Shown here: piece by piece, positions 18,977 to 26,567 of the stretch | Position numbering within the stretch: the stretch's first letter is position 1 | Layout of the letters: the number at the start of each line of letters is the position of its first letter | Source: Lachnospiraceae bacterium | GTDB taxonomy: Bacteria > Bacillota > Clostridia > Lachnospirales > Lachnospiraceae | NCBI GenBank assembly: GCA_009774175.1 | Contig: VSNG01000011.1 | Location: 29,687 to 93,686 of the forward strand | Length of the DNA stretch: 64,000 bases | Reading direction: 5' to 3' | The notes under the pieces: generated by a model | Databases searched by the model: none | What the model saw: only the letters and a program-made list of their open reading frames with translations | What the model was told of the DNA's origin: nothing | Made by a program: the position numbers and the translations under genes

Positions 18977-20671
18977 TTATATCTCAAATTTCTCCACAAG
19001 CTGCACCATGGTCTCCACCTGAGACTTCTGCTCCGTGCTGACGGCGGCCGTCTCCTCCGAAGTTGCCGAATTATTATCGACAGCGGAAGAAACCTGTGTT
19101 ACATTCAGGTTCAGTTCCTGCATCCGCCCCGTATCTCTCTTTAATATCTGCTCAATCTGGCCCATCTTTTCGGTGGCTTCCTTCGCATCAGTCATAACCT
19201 CGTTCATATTGGCTTCTGTTTCCTCTGCAATGGAAATACTCTTATTCATGGCTAAAACCGTAGTCTCAATCAGCTCGGTTGTCCTGCCGGCCGCTGCCGC
19301 CGATTCACTGGCCAGATTCTTGACCTGCTCGGCAACCACGGCAAAGCCCCTTCCTGCCTCGCCTGCTCTCGCCGCTTCAATAGCCGCGTTCAGGGCCAGA
19401 AGGTTCGTCTGCGATGCAATATCGTCTATGGCTTCGATGATCGTACCGATCTGCTCCGAGCATCTGCCGATCTCCTGAATCGAAGCTTTTAATTCCTGCA
19501 GCTTTTCATTTCCCCTTGTCAGAGTCCCGCCTGCCGCGGAAGCCATTCTTGCAGACTCTTCCGCCTCGCGCGCATTTTCCTCCATGCTCTTTGTCATGGC
19601 GTCAAAGGCAGTCATCAGCTCCGATACCTGCATAGCCTGCATCGTGCAGTTCTCAGCCAGATCCTGCGCGGCAAACGCAAGCTGTTCCGAGCCGCTGTCA
19701 ATCTGCCCCGAAACAGTGCGGATCGTCCTGATCGTTTCCTGCATCTTCTCCCCAATCTGCACAAAGGATTCCTTGATCGTTACAAACTCTCCCACATATT
19801 GCTGTTCAATCTTAATCCGATAGTCGCCGTTGCCCATCTTTTCAAGCGTCTGGGTAATTTCCTTTATCATGCCCAGCAGGTTTTTCTTCATAAAAGCAAT
19901 CGCGGAAACCATCTTTCCCACTTCGCTTTCATCTTCCTCCATATCAAGCTCCACATGAAACTCTCCGCCCGCAAGCACGGCCATCTGATCCGACACCTTG
20001 AGGATAGGCTCCAAAAGTTCCTTCTCCGAAAACTTTATGGTTTTGATAAACTCCTTCGCAACATACAGGAAGGATAGCGCAAACAGCGCCTCAAAAATGT
20101 ACTGCAAAACCTTCAGCCATGCCTGCTTATTATCTTTTCTCTCCAAAATGGCATGGATTGTGTCATCCGTCTGCTGACTGATCTGATCCACAGAATTTCC
20201 GTACTCTGCACTGAACACACAGGCCTGTGCCGCCGCCAGATCGCCTGCCTGCACATACGTGATCGCCTCCTGCTCCAGGGGAACGAGCTGGTCGGACATA
20301 GCGGCAATCTGGTTCAGGCTCGCCCACTCGTCTTCTTTCAGGGCACAGTCTTTTAGTGCCTCAATGGCCTGTTCTCTGTTTTTATCCTGATTCAGTTCCT
20401 TGACATAGCCGTCATAATATTTCTGTTCCCCCGTAACGGCATAGGACTGAATGTCATAGGTCAGCTTCTTGGATGCAATCCGATACTGATTCAGCGCCAC
20501 GGTTGTATTGATCTGCGTAGTTCGTATGCTTGACAGCCCCATATTAAACCCTATGAATCCAACAAGCAGCACCCCTCCTATTGCCACCGACGACAACGCC
20601 TGCCTGACCAGTCTTTTTAACTGGGCCGCCTGGCTCTTTTTTTCCATTGCTCCGCTTTTCTTCTCACCCAT
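18977..20671 (-). CDS. Methyl-accepting chemotaxis protein
   Basis: 564 residues from the ATG preceded by GGGAAGAGGGGACTT. Membrane helix 1 at about 28-48, a periplasmic-side four-helix sensor to about 180, helix 2 near 190-210 ([18 protein letters not shown]), HAMP-like region to 290, then the long signalling coiled coil with the conserved hairpin [39 protein letters not shown]. The ligand is unknown. It is the last complete host gene before the prophage. Confidence 0.92.
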   Translation of the reverse strand: MGEKKSGAMEKKSQAAQLKRLVRQALSSVAIGGVLLVGFIGFNMGLSSIRTTQINTTVALNQYRIASKKLTYDIQSYAVTGEQKYYDGYVKELNQDKNREQAIEALKDCALKEDEWASLNQIAAMSDQLVPLEQEAITYVQAGDLAAAQACVFSAEYGNSVDQISQQTDDTIHAILERKDNKQAWLKVLQYIFEALFALSFLYVAKEFIKTIKFSEKELLEPILKVSDQMAVLAGGEFHVELDMEEDESEVGKMVSAIAFMKKNLLGMIKEITQTLEKMGNGDYRIKIEQQYVGEFVTIKESFVQIGEKMQETIRTIRTVSGQIDSGSEQLAFAAQDLAENCTMQAMQVSELMTAFDAMTKSMEENAREAEESARMASAAGGTLTRGNEKLQELKASIQEIGRCSEQIGTIIEAIDDIASQTNLLALNAAIEAARAGEAGRGFAVVAEQVKNLASESAAAAGRTTELIETTVLAMNKSISIAEETEANMNEVMTDAKEATEKMGQIEQILKRDTGRMQELNLNVTQVSSAVDNNSATSEETAAVSTEQKSQVETMVQLVEKFEI

Positions 20672-20738
20672 AAGTCCCCTCTTCCCTGTCAAATGACAAA
20701 CTGAAACCTGTTATCAAAAACGACTGCTCCTATTAAAA

Positions 20739-20767
20739 AGTATATCGAAATCGGGACCTGTTTTCAA
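20739..20767 (-). promoter_or_regulatory. Promoter of the chemotaxis receptor gene
   Basis: Minus-strand TTGAAA, 17 bases, TATACT; about 65 bases upstream of the start codon. Confidence 0.5.
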
Positions 20768-20809
20768 TAACTTATTTCAGGAAGACATCGGGCCGCATGC
20801 GCGCTTTTC

Positions 20810-21280
20810 TCATGTGGAATTCTTCTGGTTTTTTTGCTCCCGGTACGTCTCTGCCGCCGGGTCCGTCATGGGAACAACCCGTCTCCATTCTTTGCTGTCA
20901 CCCACCTTTTCCACTTCGCAGCGGTTTCGGTACAGGAATTTGGTCAGTTCATAGCAGTCCACCCAGATCTCGTTGTTCCCCTCCTTCTGGGACTCGTCAA
21001 AAATAAGCTGCAGCCCCCAGTGCAGATGTACCGTTTTGATATTGTTGACATTCTCCTTCGTGCTGTAGCCGGTGTGTCCCATATAGCCGATCACATCCCC
21101 CGCCGTCACCACGCTGCCCTCCGCAAGCCCCTCCGCGTAGGGATAATTCTGGCGCAGATGGGCATAATAATAGTACCGTTTTCCGTCAAAGCTGCGAATG
21201 CCGATACGCCAGCCCCCGTACTGGTTCCAGCCAAGCGCTTCCACATAGCCGGATTCTACTGCGATAATCGGCGTGCCGAT
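20810..21280 (-). pseudogene. M23 metallopeptidase, N-terminal part missing at the prophage junction
   Basis: The frame reads QIGTPIIAVESGYVEALGWN, then WRIGIRSFDGKRYYYYAHL, and VHLHWGLQL with the C-terminal HxH of LytM/M23 peptidases. In intact family members a signal peptide and an HEGxD metal motif precede the GTPI segment; here the open frame breaks a few codons upstream into unrelated AT-rich DNA with a stop at 21344. The missing part fits separation by prophage insertion, with the other half at the right junction outside the window. The only in-frame start left is a GTG at 21244. Confidence 0.7.
21267..21280. other. Candidate left attachment site core
   Basis: ATCGGC-GT-GCCGAT is a perfect 6-bp inverted repeat around a GT centre, at the last point where the M23 reading frame is recognisable. 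Serine-integrase sites have such imperfect palindromes around a 2-base crossover. Inference only: the integrase and the right junction are outside the window. Confidence 0.35.
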
Positions 21281-21301
21281 CTGAATAAAAAATAGAAAGA
21301 A

Positions 21302-21330
21302 AGAGCGGTGGCAAGTTCCGCTCTTTTTCT
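21302..21330. terminator. Terminator at the prophage left end
   Basis: AAGAGCGG and CCGCTCTT form an 8-bp stem with a 9-base loop, followed on the plus strand by TTTTTC. It also pairs on the minus strand and would end the 55-codon gene transcript before the host M23 remnant. Confidence 0.65.
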
Positions 21331-21497
21331 TATTCCTTTTCTTTATTTTCCTTTACTGCTAAATCTATCAGTCCGTCTGAATGTTTTCTGATTTCCTGAT
21401 TCAGTTCGTGTACTTCCTCAATGGATGTACATTTATCTGTTGCTGTGGTTATTAACCATGTTAAGAACCTTACCTGTTTATCTGTCATTATATCCAT
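21330..21497 (-). CDS. 55-residue soluble protein, unknown function
   Basis: Short gene starting MDIMTDKQVRFLTWL and ending LAVKENKEKE; helical and charged. AGAGAGGCAGGA precedes the ATG. It stands behind the near-perfect promoter at 21549-21577 and ends in the terminator at 21302, so it is a complete transcription unit. The exact stop position may be off by one base because I counted it by hand. No family is recognised. Confidence 0.6.
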   Translation of the reverse strand: MDIMTDKQVRFLTWLITTATDKCTSIEEVHELNQEIRKHSDGLIDLAVKENKEKE

Positions 21498-21548
21498 TCC
21501 TGCCTCTCTTTCCGTATTTCAGATTTACTTGCCTCATCTGATAATACT

Positions 21549-21577
21549 ATTATATCAACATTGGTTACCAATGTCAA
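21549..21577 (-). promoter_or_regulatory. Promoter P1 with palindromic operator in the spacer
   Basis: Minus-strand TTGACA, 17 bases, TATAAT, both hexamers perfect. The spacer contains TTGGTAACCAA, the same palindrome as in P2 and P3. It drives the 55-residue protein gene. It overlaps the 3' end of the AbrB-like gene. Confidence 0.8.
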
Positions 21578-21756
21578 GCGTTTACTTTCTTTTCTATGAT
21601 TATTTTTCCATCATAAAAAGAAACTAATACGCTTTTATCTTCCTGCGTTACCCCCATTTCTTTTACCATTTCAGCCGGCAGACTGATTTTATAGTTGACC
21701 GAGTTTTTTCCGGCGGTTCCCCCGGCTTTCCCCATGATTATATTTCTCTCTACCAT
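21574..21756 (-). CDS. AbrB/MazE/SpoVT-type DNA-binding protein
   Basis: 60 residues. The start MVERNIIMGKAGGTAGKNS is followed by YKISLPAEMVKEMGV and SVLVSFYDGKIIIEKK, the swapped-hairpin beta barrel of AbrB/MazE antitoxin-like regulators, which bind DNA as dimers. AAGGAG lies 7 bases before the ATG. Palindromes lie on both sides, so autoregulation is likely. No toxin gene of a known type adjoins. The promoter is P2. Confidence 0.75.
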   Translation of the reverse strand: MVERNIIMGKAGGTAGKNSVNYKISLPAEMVKEMGVTQEDKSVLVSFYDGKIIIEKKVNA

Positions 21757-21785
21757 GTTTTTTCTCCTTTTTGTTGGTTACCTAT

Positions 21786-21814
21786 ATAATAATTCATTGG
21801 TTACCAAAAATCAA
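21786..21814 (-). promoter_or_regulatory. Promoter P2 of the AbrB-like gene
   Basis: Minus-strand TTGATT, 17 bases containing TTTGGTAACCAAT, then TATTAT. A second partial copy of the palindrome begins directly downstream of the -10, at the expected start of transcription. Confidence 0.65.
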
Positions 21815-21837
21815 GAAAAATATTTTAAAAAAACCAC

Positions 21838-21866
21838 TTGACTATTGGTTACCAATATTGTATATT
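21838..21866 (+). promoter_or_regulatory. Promoter P3 of the plus-strand small-protein operon
   Basis: TTGACT, the 17-base spacer starting ATTGGTTACCAAT, then TATATT. It is divergent from P2, with a spacing of about 24 bases between the two -35 elements. Confidence 0.75.
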
Positions 21867-21896
21867 AGACTTATCAAAGGAACGGAGGATATGTAT

Positions 21897-22205
21897 ATGA
21901 AGTTAAAATATTTAGGTTACAGAGAAAGAAAGGTAGAAACAAGGGAACTTACGATTGCAGAATTAAAACTGTCAATCATTGAGGCGTATATCAATAAAGG
22001 AGTTAAGGAGGTACAGTTAATAGACCTCACAAGCGGCGACACAATAACATTTAATACGATTGAAGATGTGGCAAGAAATGAATGGTGCGGGAACTGCAAG
22101 ATAGAACTCATAAATCTACCGCACGCATACGGAACGGAAGAAAAAAGCAAGGCAATAATAATTTTCCAAGAAGCAGAAGAAGAAAGCGATAAAGTAATCG
22201 CATAA
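21897..22205 (+). CDS. 102-residue accessory protein, unknown function
   Basis: Start MKLKYLGYRERKVETRELT was chosen because ACGGAGG lies 8 bases upstream; an ATG six bases earlier is too near. The protein is soluble with mixed alpha/beta character, a possible Cys pair in EWCGNCKIEL and an acidic C-terminus. First gene behind P3. No family is recognised. Its AT-rich base use differs from the structural genes, in keeping with an accessory cargo region. Confidence 0.65.
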   Translation: MKLKYLGYRERKVETRELTIAELKLSIIEAYINKGVKEVQLIDLTSGDTITFNTIEDVARNEWCGNCKIELINLPHAYGTEEKSKAIIIFQEAEEESDKVIA

Positions 22206-22253
22206 CCACAACACCCACCCGGCGGGGATGCGCCGGGAGAAAGAAGGGAAGAT

Positions 22254-22436
22254 ATGAAATACGCAATATATTTTACATGGAATGACGGATTTCAGGATAC
22301 ATTTAATACAGACAGCGCAAAAGAAAGAGATGCGAATATAGCATACATGCTTAGAAGAAAAGATTTCAAACGCATTAGTTATTGCCCAATCTATAAAAAT
22401 GGAGAATATGGAATACAAAAGGAAGTTATCAAATGA
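22254..22436 (+). CDS. 60-residue accessory protein, unknown function
   Basis: MKYAIYFTWNDGFQDTFNTD..., a small alpha/beta protein; GAAGGGAAG lies just before the ATG. A GC-rich hairpin (22218-22237) precedes the ribosome site. Second gene of the P3 operon. The beta-strand opening with an aromatic/Asp turn is common in small phage proteins, but I cannot name the family. Confidence 0.6.
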   Translation: MKYAIYFTWNDGFQDTFNTDSAKERDANIAYMLRRKDFKRISYCPIYKNGEYGIQKEVIK

Positions 22437-22484
22437 ATATTATCCCGTCCCTGCCGGGTAATGCAGGGAGAAAGTGAGAAAAGT

Positions 22485-22607
22485 ATGCATGAAAACAGAC
22501 TTGAAAAATTATATGCGCTCTTAGAACGGGCAGAACGCGAAAACGACAGCGAATCAGCGTCGGCCCTGCGCTGGGCGATCTTCACATTGGAACAGACGGC
22601 AGGATAA
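22485..22607 (+). CDS. 40-residue helical protein
   Basis: MHENRLEKLYALLERAERE..., one amphipathic helix followed by ASALRWAIFTLEQTAG. An in-frame ATG eight codons upstream is an alternative start. A hairpin (22449-22468) precedes it, much like the gene before. The stop codon lies inside the hairpin at 22597-22615. Third gene of the P3 operon. Confidence 0.5.
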   Translation: MHENRLEKLYALLERAERENDSESASALRWAIFTLEQTAG

Positions 22608-22615
22608 CCCTGCCG
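22597..22615 (+). terminator. Terminator-like hairpin between convergent genes
   Basis: CGGCAGG-ATAA-CCTGCCG type stem, followed by a C/T-rich run. It separates the P3 operon from the convergent endolysin gene. The T run is poor. Confidence 0.45.
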
Positions 22616-22626
22616 CCTTCTCATTC

Positions 22627-23574
22627 TCAAAAACTCTTCTTTACCGTGACCTTCCCATTGTTGTCCCGCGCCCAGTAGCGGGCAGTACGACTGTCCACAT
22701 GGACAAAGCCGTTATACTGGATGATCCCCTGAATACCGAGCGTCTGGGCGTACCTGGCTACCTCAAGCGGCGTATGGCCCTTGACGACGATATCAAATGC
22801 CCTTCCCTGCAAATGGTAGCTACACTTTGCGCCGTCGACCTTCTTATTATAAGATTCAGTACGGTATGCAGAATTGACCGTAACAGATGCCCCGAAGTGA
22901 TCCCTGATCGGCTGCAACCTGTCCTGAACAAAGCCCACATCTATCAGAATCCTGTCCGAACCGTCTTTGCACCGAAACTCTTTCACCCTGAAATTCCTGG
23001 CAATCTGCATTTCTCCATCTGCCGCAAGAGAATACTCTTTGATCCTGCCCTCTTCTATGTCGGATTTTCCTGTCACGACGGCATCATACCGGGTCAGACC
23101 GTTTGTCCTGATGATACTCATGATTGTCTTGATATAGTTCGGGTCTGTCGCATAACCGCCGTCCTTAATTGCCGTGATACAGGTCTGCGGGTCAGTTTGA
23201 TTTAAGCATCCCCGGTAACGTGAACACGCCGCCAGCATGTCATAGTAATCTTCGATGGCATCCGCAATGCTGTCATAGGCCCGGAACATATCCTGAATAT
23301 TTACATAGGTTTTTCCGTCGTAGCATTCCTTTGTCCGTGTGGAATACGCCTTATCCTTCCATGCCTTTCCAAAGTGTGCCTTACTCTTTCCGACCTTGAT
23401 GCCCAGAATAGCATTCGCCCCGGTCATCTTCGGCTGGGTGCCGTATGCGCTCTCACAACAGCACTGGGCGATACAGACGGAAGGCAGGGACCACTTATCC
23501 CTGCCCTTTGCCTTCTCCTGCGCAATAGGTGCTACCACTGCAATAAAATTCTTTACCTCTTTCTTTGATGCCAT
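22627..23574 (-). CDS. Phage endolysin: glucosaminidase-like plus M15-type peptidase domains
   Basis: 315 residues. The N-terminal half (about 1-165) resembles GH73/lysozyme-like glucosaminidases: LPSVCIAQCCCESAYGT with the catalytic Glu, NAILGIKVGK, and YDSIADAIEDYYDML. The C-terminal half (about 190-315) is a peptidase M15_3 (VanY/D,D-carboxypeptidase) domain with NSAYRTESYNKKV, SYHLQGRAFDIVV (His and Asp zinc ligands) and FVHVDSR (third ligand). It cuts glycan and peptide in the cell wall at lysis. It follows the holin by 12 bases. Confidence 0.88.
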   Translation of the reverse strand: MASKKEVKNFIAVVAPIAQEKAKGRDKWSLPSVCIAQCCCESAYGTQPKMTGANAILGIKVGKSKAHFGKAWKDKAYSTRTKECYDGKTYVNIQDMFRAYDSIADAIEDYYDMLAACSRYRGCLNQTDPQTCITAIKDGGYATDPNYIKTIMSIIRTNGLTRYDAVVTGKSDIEEGRIKEYSLAADGEMQIARNFRVKEFRCKDGSDRILIDVGFVQDRLQPIRDHFGASVTVNSAYRTESYNKKVDGAKCSYHLQGRAFDIVVKGHTPLEVARYAQTLGIQGIIQYNGFVHVDSRTARYWARDNNGKVTVKKSF

Positions 23575-23586
23575 GTCCGGTCCTCC

Positions 23587-23892
23587 TTACTCTGCTTTCC
23601 CGATCTGGGCAACCGTCTGCCGCACCTTATCGTATCCCAGTGTCGCCCCGAGCCAGTTTGCAACGCCCATCAGGGCAAGATACACGCTGTTAAGGGCCGT
23701 AAACGGCACGCCGTAATTCACATAGTAGAGTGCGGTTGCCCCGCACCCAATGGCCAGTGCAATGGCCAGAACGAGCACATTCGACGCATAGGCGACTTTC
23801 TGCCCGTCCAGAAACTTCTTTACCGCCTCCGTAAGCAGCGACGTAACCGCCGCACATGCTGTTAAAATTACTAAAAATATTGTTACTGTCAT
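23587..23892 (-). CDS. Phage holin
   Basis: 101 residues with three hydrophobic helices: 3-22, about 37-58 and 66-84, and a polar C-terminus. The opening MTVTIFLVILTACAAVTSLL suits class I holins of Gram-positive phages. It sits directly upstream of the endolysin. It overlaps the preceding membrane protein gene by 4 bases. Confidence 0.8.
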   Translation of the reverse strand: MTVTIFLVILTACAAVTSLLTEAVKKFLDGQKVAYASNVLVLAIALAIGCGATALYYVNYGVPFTALNSVYLALMGVANWLGATLGYDKVRQTVAQIGKAE

Positions 23893-24263
23893 AATGTCTC
23901 TTCCTCACTTTCCGGTTGCACCGGTGCAACCCCTTGGTCTATCGGCTCGCTGAACCTGAGCCGGTTTTTCTCAAAAATATTTTCCACCGTCTTCGTGAAT
24001 CCGTACACAACGATGGGCGCCACAATCTCCGTGATGATCGTGGAGCTCACCCCTTCAACTACCTGGGTATGCTCCATCCACGCAAGGGCATACGACATGG
24101 AGACGCATACCGCCCCGTGCAAGACCACCGCGCTGACTAACAGCTTAAAAAACCGTCCCCCGGATTTCTTTTTCCTTTTTCCTTTCAGGTATGCCCTGTA
24201 ATAGCTGCACCCAAGGCATTCCCGGTACCCGGGTCTGTCCCTTTTCCTTTTCACCGTTTTCAT
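23889..24263 (-). CDS. Small phage membrane protein in the lysis module
   Basis: 124 residues from ATG 24263; a GTG at 24254 has better spacing from AGGAGG and may be the true start. The basic N-terminus contains ECLGCSYYR, a membrane helix at about 37-57 (LLVSAVVLHGAVCVSMSYAL) and a second hydrophobic stretch (VAPIVVYGFTKTVE). It could be an auxiliary holin or a holin-associated protein. It ends overlapping the holin start. Confidence 0.6.
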   Translation of the reverse strand: MKTVKRKRDRPGYRECLGCSYYRAYLKGKRKKKSGGRFFKLLVSAVVLHGAVCVSMSYALAWMEHTQVVEGVSSTIITEIVAPIVVYGFTKTVENIFEKNRLRFSEPIDQGVAPVQPESEEETL

Positions 24264-24277
24264 CCTCCTGTTTCCGC

Positions 24278-24607
24278 CTACATCCCGATCTGGGTAAAAA
24301 AGTAGCAGACGACGGCGCTCACGGCCGCCGTAATCACATGCGTCACTACCGTGCGCCATGTTGCCCCGTCCCGCCCTTCCAAGGCTTCGAGACGCTTCCC
24401 CATCTTCTCGATCTCCTTTGTCATGGTCTTGATTTCCGTCGTCATGGACTTTATGGACGTCGACAGGTCAATCAGTTCCTCAAGCTTTTCCTCTATGACC
24501 CCGATCCGCTTGTTCTGGCGGTTATTCTCATCCTCCAGCCGCCGGTTCTCCGCCTCCATGCGCCGGCAGAACTCTTCGTGCTCTTTCCGTGGAATAAAAT
24601 CCTCCAA
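24278..24607 (-). CDS. XhlA-like coiled-coil membrane protein
   Basis: 109 residues, TTG start after AAGAAGGTGAGACA. Residues 5-80 form a charged coiled coil, followed by one C-terminal membrane helix (HVITAAVSAVVCYFFTQIGM). This is the layout of haemolysin XhlA-type proteins of phage lysis cassettes, which help holin and endolysin function. Confidence 0.7.
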   Translation of the reverse strand: MEDFIPRKEHEEFCRRMEAENRRLEDENNRQNKRIGVIEEKLEELIDLSTSIKSMTTEIKTMTKEIEKMGKRLEALEGRDGATWRTVVTHVITAAVSAVVCYFFTQIGM

Positions 24608-24656
24608 TGTCTCACCTTCTTTCCAGTAAATTTTTCATTAATAAATGCCCATACGC

Positions 24657-25094
24657 CTATACAAGTTTATAGTGCGGCCGCTCTCTCTCCTGCATCTGCG
24701 GAATCCGTCTATGTAACCATAGGTATAAAAGATACCTGATCCAGTCATCCAGTACAATCCCAGCCGTTGACAGCGGTATCCACAGCAGAAAGAAATATAC
24801 GCATATCTGTCCGCACAGGTTAAACGGCAGGCCAGAGTAATCCCATACATTCCAACCCAGCCACAGATTGACCACGCATCCCGTACAAAACTCAAAAGCG
24901 GTGATGATAGCCGCGCTTACAAGGGACTGTCTCAGCAGGCACCAGTGCCATGGTATCTTATACTCATTCAGCAGGCCCATGACCACAAAGCAGGTGCCGC
25001 CCAACACAAACATCGTCCAGTGCGTATACCCGCGCCACAGTATCTCGATCCATGTATACACACGGCCGCCGATCAGAAACAGCAGCAGTTCCAT
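24657..25094 (-). CDS. Putative ABC transporter permease-type membrane protein (PF06541-like)
   Basis: 145 residues with four hydrophobic segments. The motifs RGYTHWTMFVLGGTCF and FEFCTGCVVNLWLGWNVWDYSGLPFNLCGQIC match a small membrane family that Clostridia often carry, also in prophages, named putative ABC transporter type IV. The transport role is unproven. It overlaps nearly end to start with the 25097 gene, so it is part of the late transcript. Confidence 0.7.
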   Translation of the reverse strand: MELLLFLIGGRVYTWIEILWRGYTHWTMFVLGGTCFVVMGLLNEYKIPWHWCLLRQSLVSAAIITAFEFCTGCVVNLWLGWNVWDYSGLPFNLCGQICVYFFLLWIPLSTAGIVLDDWIRYLLYLWLHRRIPQMQERERPHYKLV

Positions 25095-25096
25095 GG

Positions 25097-25807
25097 TTAC
25101 ACCTCCGCCTCCCCGTTCCCGGCCCCGCGCGCCGCAAGGATGTCTTTCAGGACTTCGCTCTGGTACGCCTCCGGGACTTCACAGCCGTAGGTAACTGCAC
25201 CGACGGCATCCGTATCTTCTAACGAAGACACCCAGATATTCAGTGCGTTGCAGTAGGTGGTGTGGTAAGTCACGAATCCCAGCGCCGTCTCCACGATCAG
25301 CATCATTTCCTCTTTGGTGTAGTAGCGGCAGGGATGCCCGTCCTGATGGTACTCAAAACGTTCGGCGCCTGCTGCCATCTGGGCCTGCTTGCCGAACAGG
25401 TTGATCTGGTCCTTTTCCGTCAGGCTGAAATGCTCCGTACCGCCCGGCAGTTCCACGTCCACTCCGGCATAAACCGCCTGTTCACAGGCCGCCCCGATCT
25501 CACGGAGCTTCTCCTCTTTCACTTCTTTCAGCGTGGGCACATAGGGCTCCGGCTCCGGCACAGGCTCGGGTTCCGGCGGCGCAGTATACACCGACCCGTC
25601 ATCCGAGAACTGTACGCCTCCGTCCACTTTCCGATACACTGTCTTAAACCGCTTATAGTCCCACTCATCCGCTGTTTCATCCCGTGACAGCATAAAGCCC
25701 TTTGTTTTTACCGGGAAATCACCACGCAGCTCCACGACCCGGTCTGACAGTTTCCTGAAATCCACGTCATAGACGGACTTCTCCCCGACATATCTCATGT
25801 TTAACAT
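25097..25807 (-). CDS. Tail-fibre-assembly-like protein with Pro-Glu linker
   Basis: 236 residues in three parts: N-terminal beta-rich domain with a WDYKRFKTVYR segment (1-75), a repetitive Pro-Glu linker (PPEPEPVPEPEPYVP, about 80-95), and a helical domain of the DUF4376 kind with DQINLFGKQAQMA and CRYYTKEEMMLIVETAL. Such proteins accompany tail fibres. A hairpin (CCGGG/CCCGG) lies just before its ribosome site, and a terminator separates it from the fibre gene. Confidence 0.65.
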   Translation of the reverse strand: MLNMRYVGEKSVYDVDFRKLSDRVVELRGDFPVKTKGFMLSRDETADEWDYKRFKTVYRKVDGGVQFSDDGSVYTAPPEPEPVPEPEPYVPTLKEVKEEKLREIGAACEQAVYAGVDVELPGGTEHFSLTEKDQINLFGKQAQMAAGAERFEYHQDGHPCRYYTKEEMMLIVETALGFVTYHTTYCNALNIWVSSLEDTDAVGAVTYGCEVPEAYQSEVLKDILAARGAGNGEAEV

Positions 25808-25839
25808 AGTTTTTCCTTTCCCCGGGCATTTCCCGGACT

Positions 25840-25859
25840 AAAAAAGAGCCCTCCGGCTC
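25840..25859 (-). terminator. Terminator after the tail fibre genes
   Basis: Minus-strand GAGCC-GGAG-GGCTC followed by TTTTTT. Placed between structural and lysis-side genes, it would lower expression of the lysis cassette unless transcription reads through. Confidence 0.65.
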
Positions 25860-25883
25860 CTGGTTATTCCTTTATTAAAGTGG

Positions 25884-26333
25884 TTAGAGTTTTTCGACCC
25901 TTGTTATCTGGAACTCCGTTCCCCATAAGTGTTCCGTCGCCATGTTATTGGCTGTATAAATTTTCTTAGACGCACTGACAGATGTTTTTGACGCCCGCCC
26001 GTTTATGATATCGAAGTATCCGGTGGTCTCAAACGGGAATCCGCTGAGCGGCCCGGTAGCCCTTAATTTATAGTAAATCCTATAGTTAGTACTAAAAGGG
26101 AATACTGTATCGGCACCCCCTGCGGTTTTATACCCGGTGATCTTACCGGAGGAATCACAGACGGGCTCAAAACCCTTTAATTTATCATTTAATTCTGCAA
26201 CCACCGGCGCGGCGACCAGATTCGTCTCGTTCGTGTTCGCCGCAACCTCCTCCATACTCGTCAGCACCTTTTTCTGAAACAGTTTTTCCATATACTTTTT
26301 TATTAAATTTAAAACTCTCTGATCCAGTGTCAT
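25884..26333 (-). CDS. Phage tail-tip/fibre-region protein, unknown
   Basis: 149 residues: a helical N-terminus (LDQRVLNLIKKYMEKLFQKK) and a beta-rich C-terminal domain with FETTGYFDIINGRASKTSVSAS. It lies between the baseplate genes and the lysis cassette, where host-recognition proteins are coded. No known receptor-binding fold can be named. Confidence 0.55.
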   Translation of the reverse strand: MTLDQRVLNLIKKYMEKLFQKKVLTSMEEVAANTNETNLVAAPVVAELNDKLKGFEPVCDSSGKITGYKTAGGADTVFPFSTNYRIYYKLRATGPLSGFPFETTGYFDIINGRASKTSVSASKKIYTANNMATEHLWGTEFQITRVEKL

Positions 26334-26348
26334 CGTCTTTTCTCCTTC

Positions 26349-26552
26349 CTAATTGATCAGCGCCGCCGTGATCTCTTCATCGGTGGCCTCTCTGCTAAAA
26401 AAATCCCCCAGTGAAGTGCCGTCCGGCATCCATACAACCCTTGTGTCCGTGTGAAAGTAGCAGACATTTCCGTTATGGTCCGAAAACTCCACCAGCAGGT
26501 ATCTGCTGTCCAAAACGCCTGACACATTCATCGTACCGTCCAAATCTCCCAT
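26349..26552 (-). CDS. Small phage protein, unknown
   Basis: 67 residues (MGDLDGTMNVSGVLDSRYLL...), beta-rich, ending DEEITAALIN. GGAGGACAGGAAGCT precedes the ATG. Gap to the next gene 15 bases. Probably a tail accessory protein. Confidence 0.55.
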   Translation of the reverse strand: MGDLDGTMNVSGVLDSRYLLVEFSDHNGNVCYFHTDTRVVWMPDGTSLGDFFSREATDEEITAALIN

Positions 26553-26567
26553 AGCTTCCTGTCCTCC

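Larger units (their letters stand above)
21560..21856. repeat. Four copies of the ATTGGTTACCAAT palindrome
   Basis: Copies at 21560-21572, 21774-21782 (partial: TTGGTTACC), 21796-21807 and 21844-21856. Each full copy has arms ATTGGT/ACCAAT around one central base. Three lie in the -35/-10 spacer of a promoter and one at the P2 start region. They are very probably operators of the AbrB-like protein they surround. Confidence 0.75.

Noticed and set aside
21560..21856. CRISPR-like repeats
   Set aside because: Copies of the palindrome are unevenly spaced and each sits in a promoter; there are no spacers of constant length. No CRISPR array was seen elsewhere in the window.
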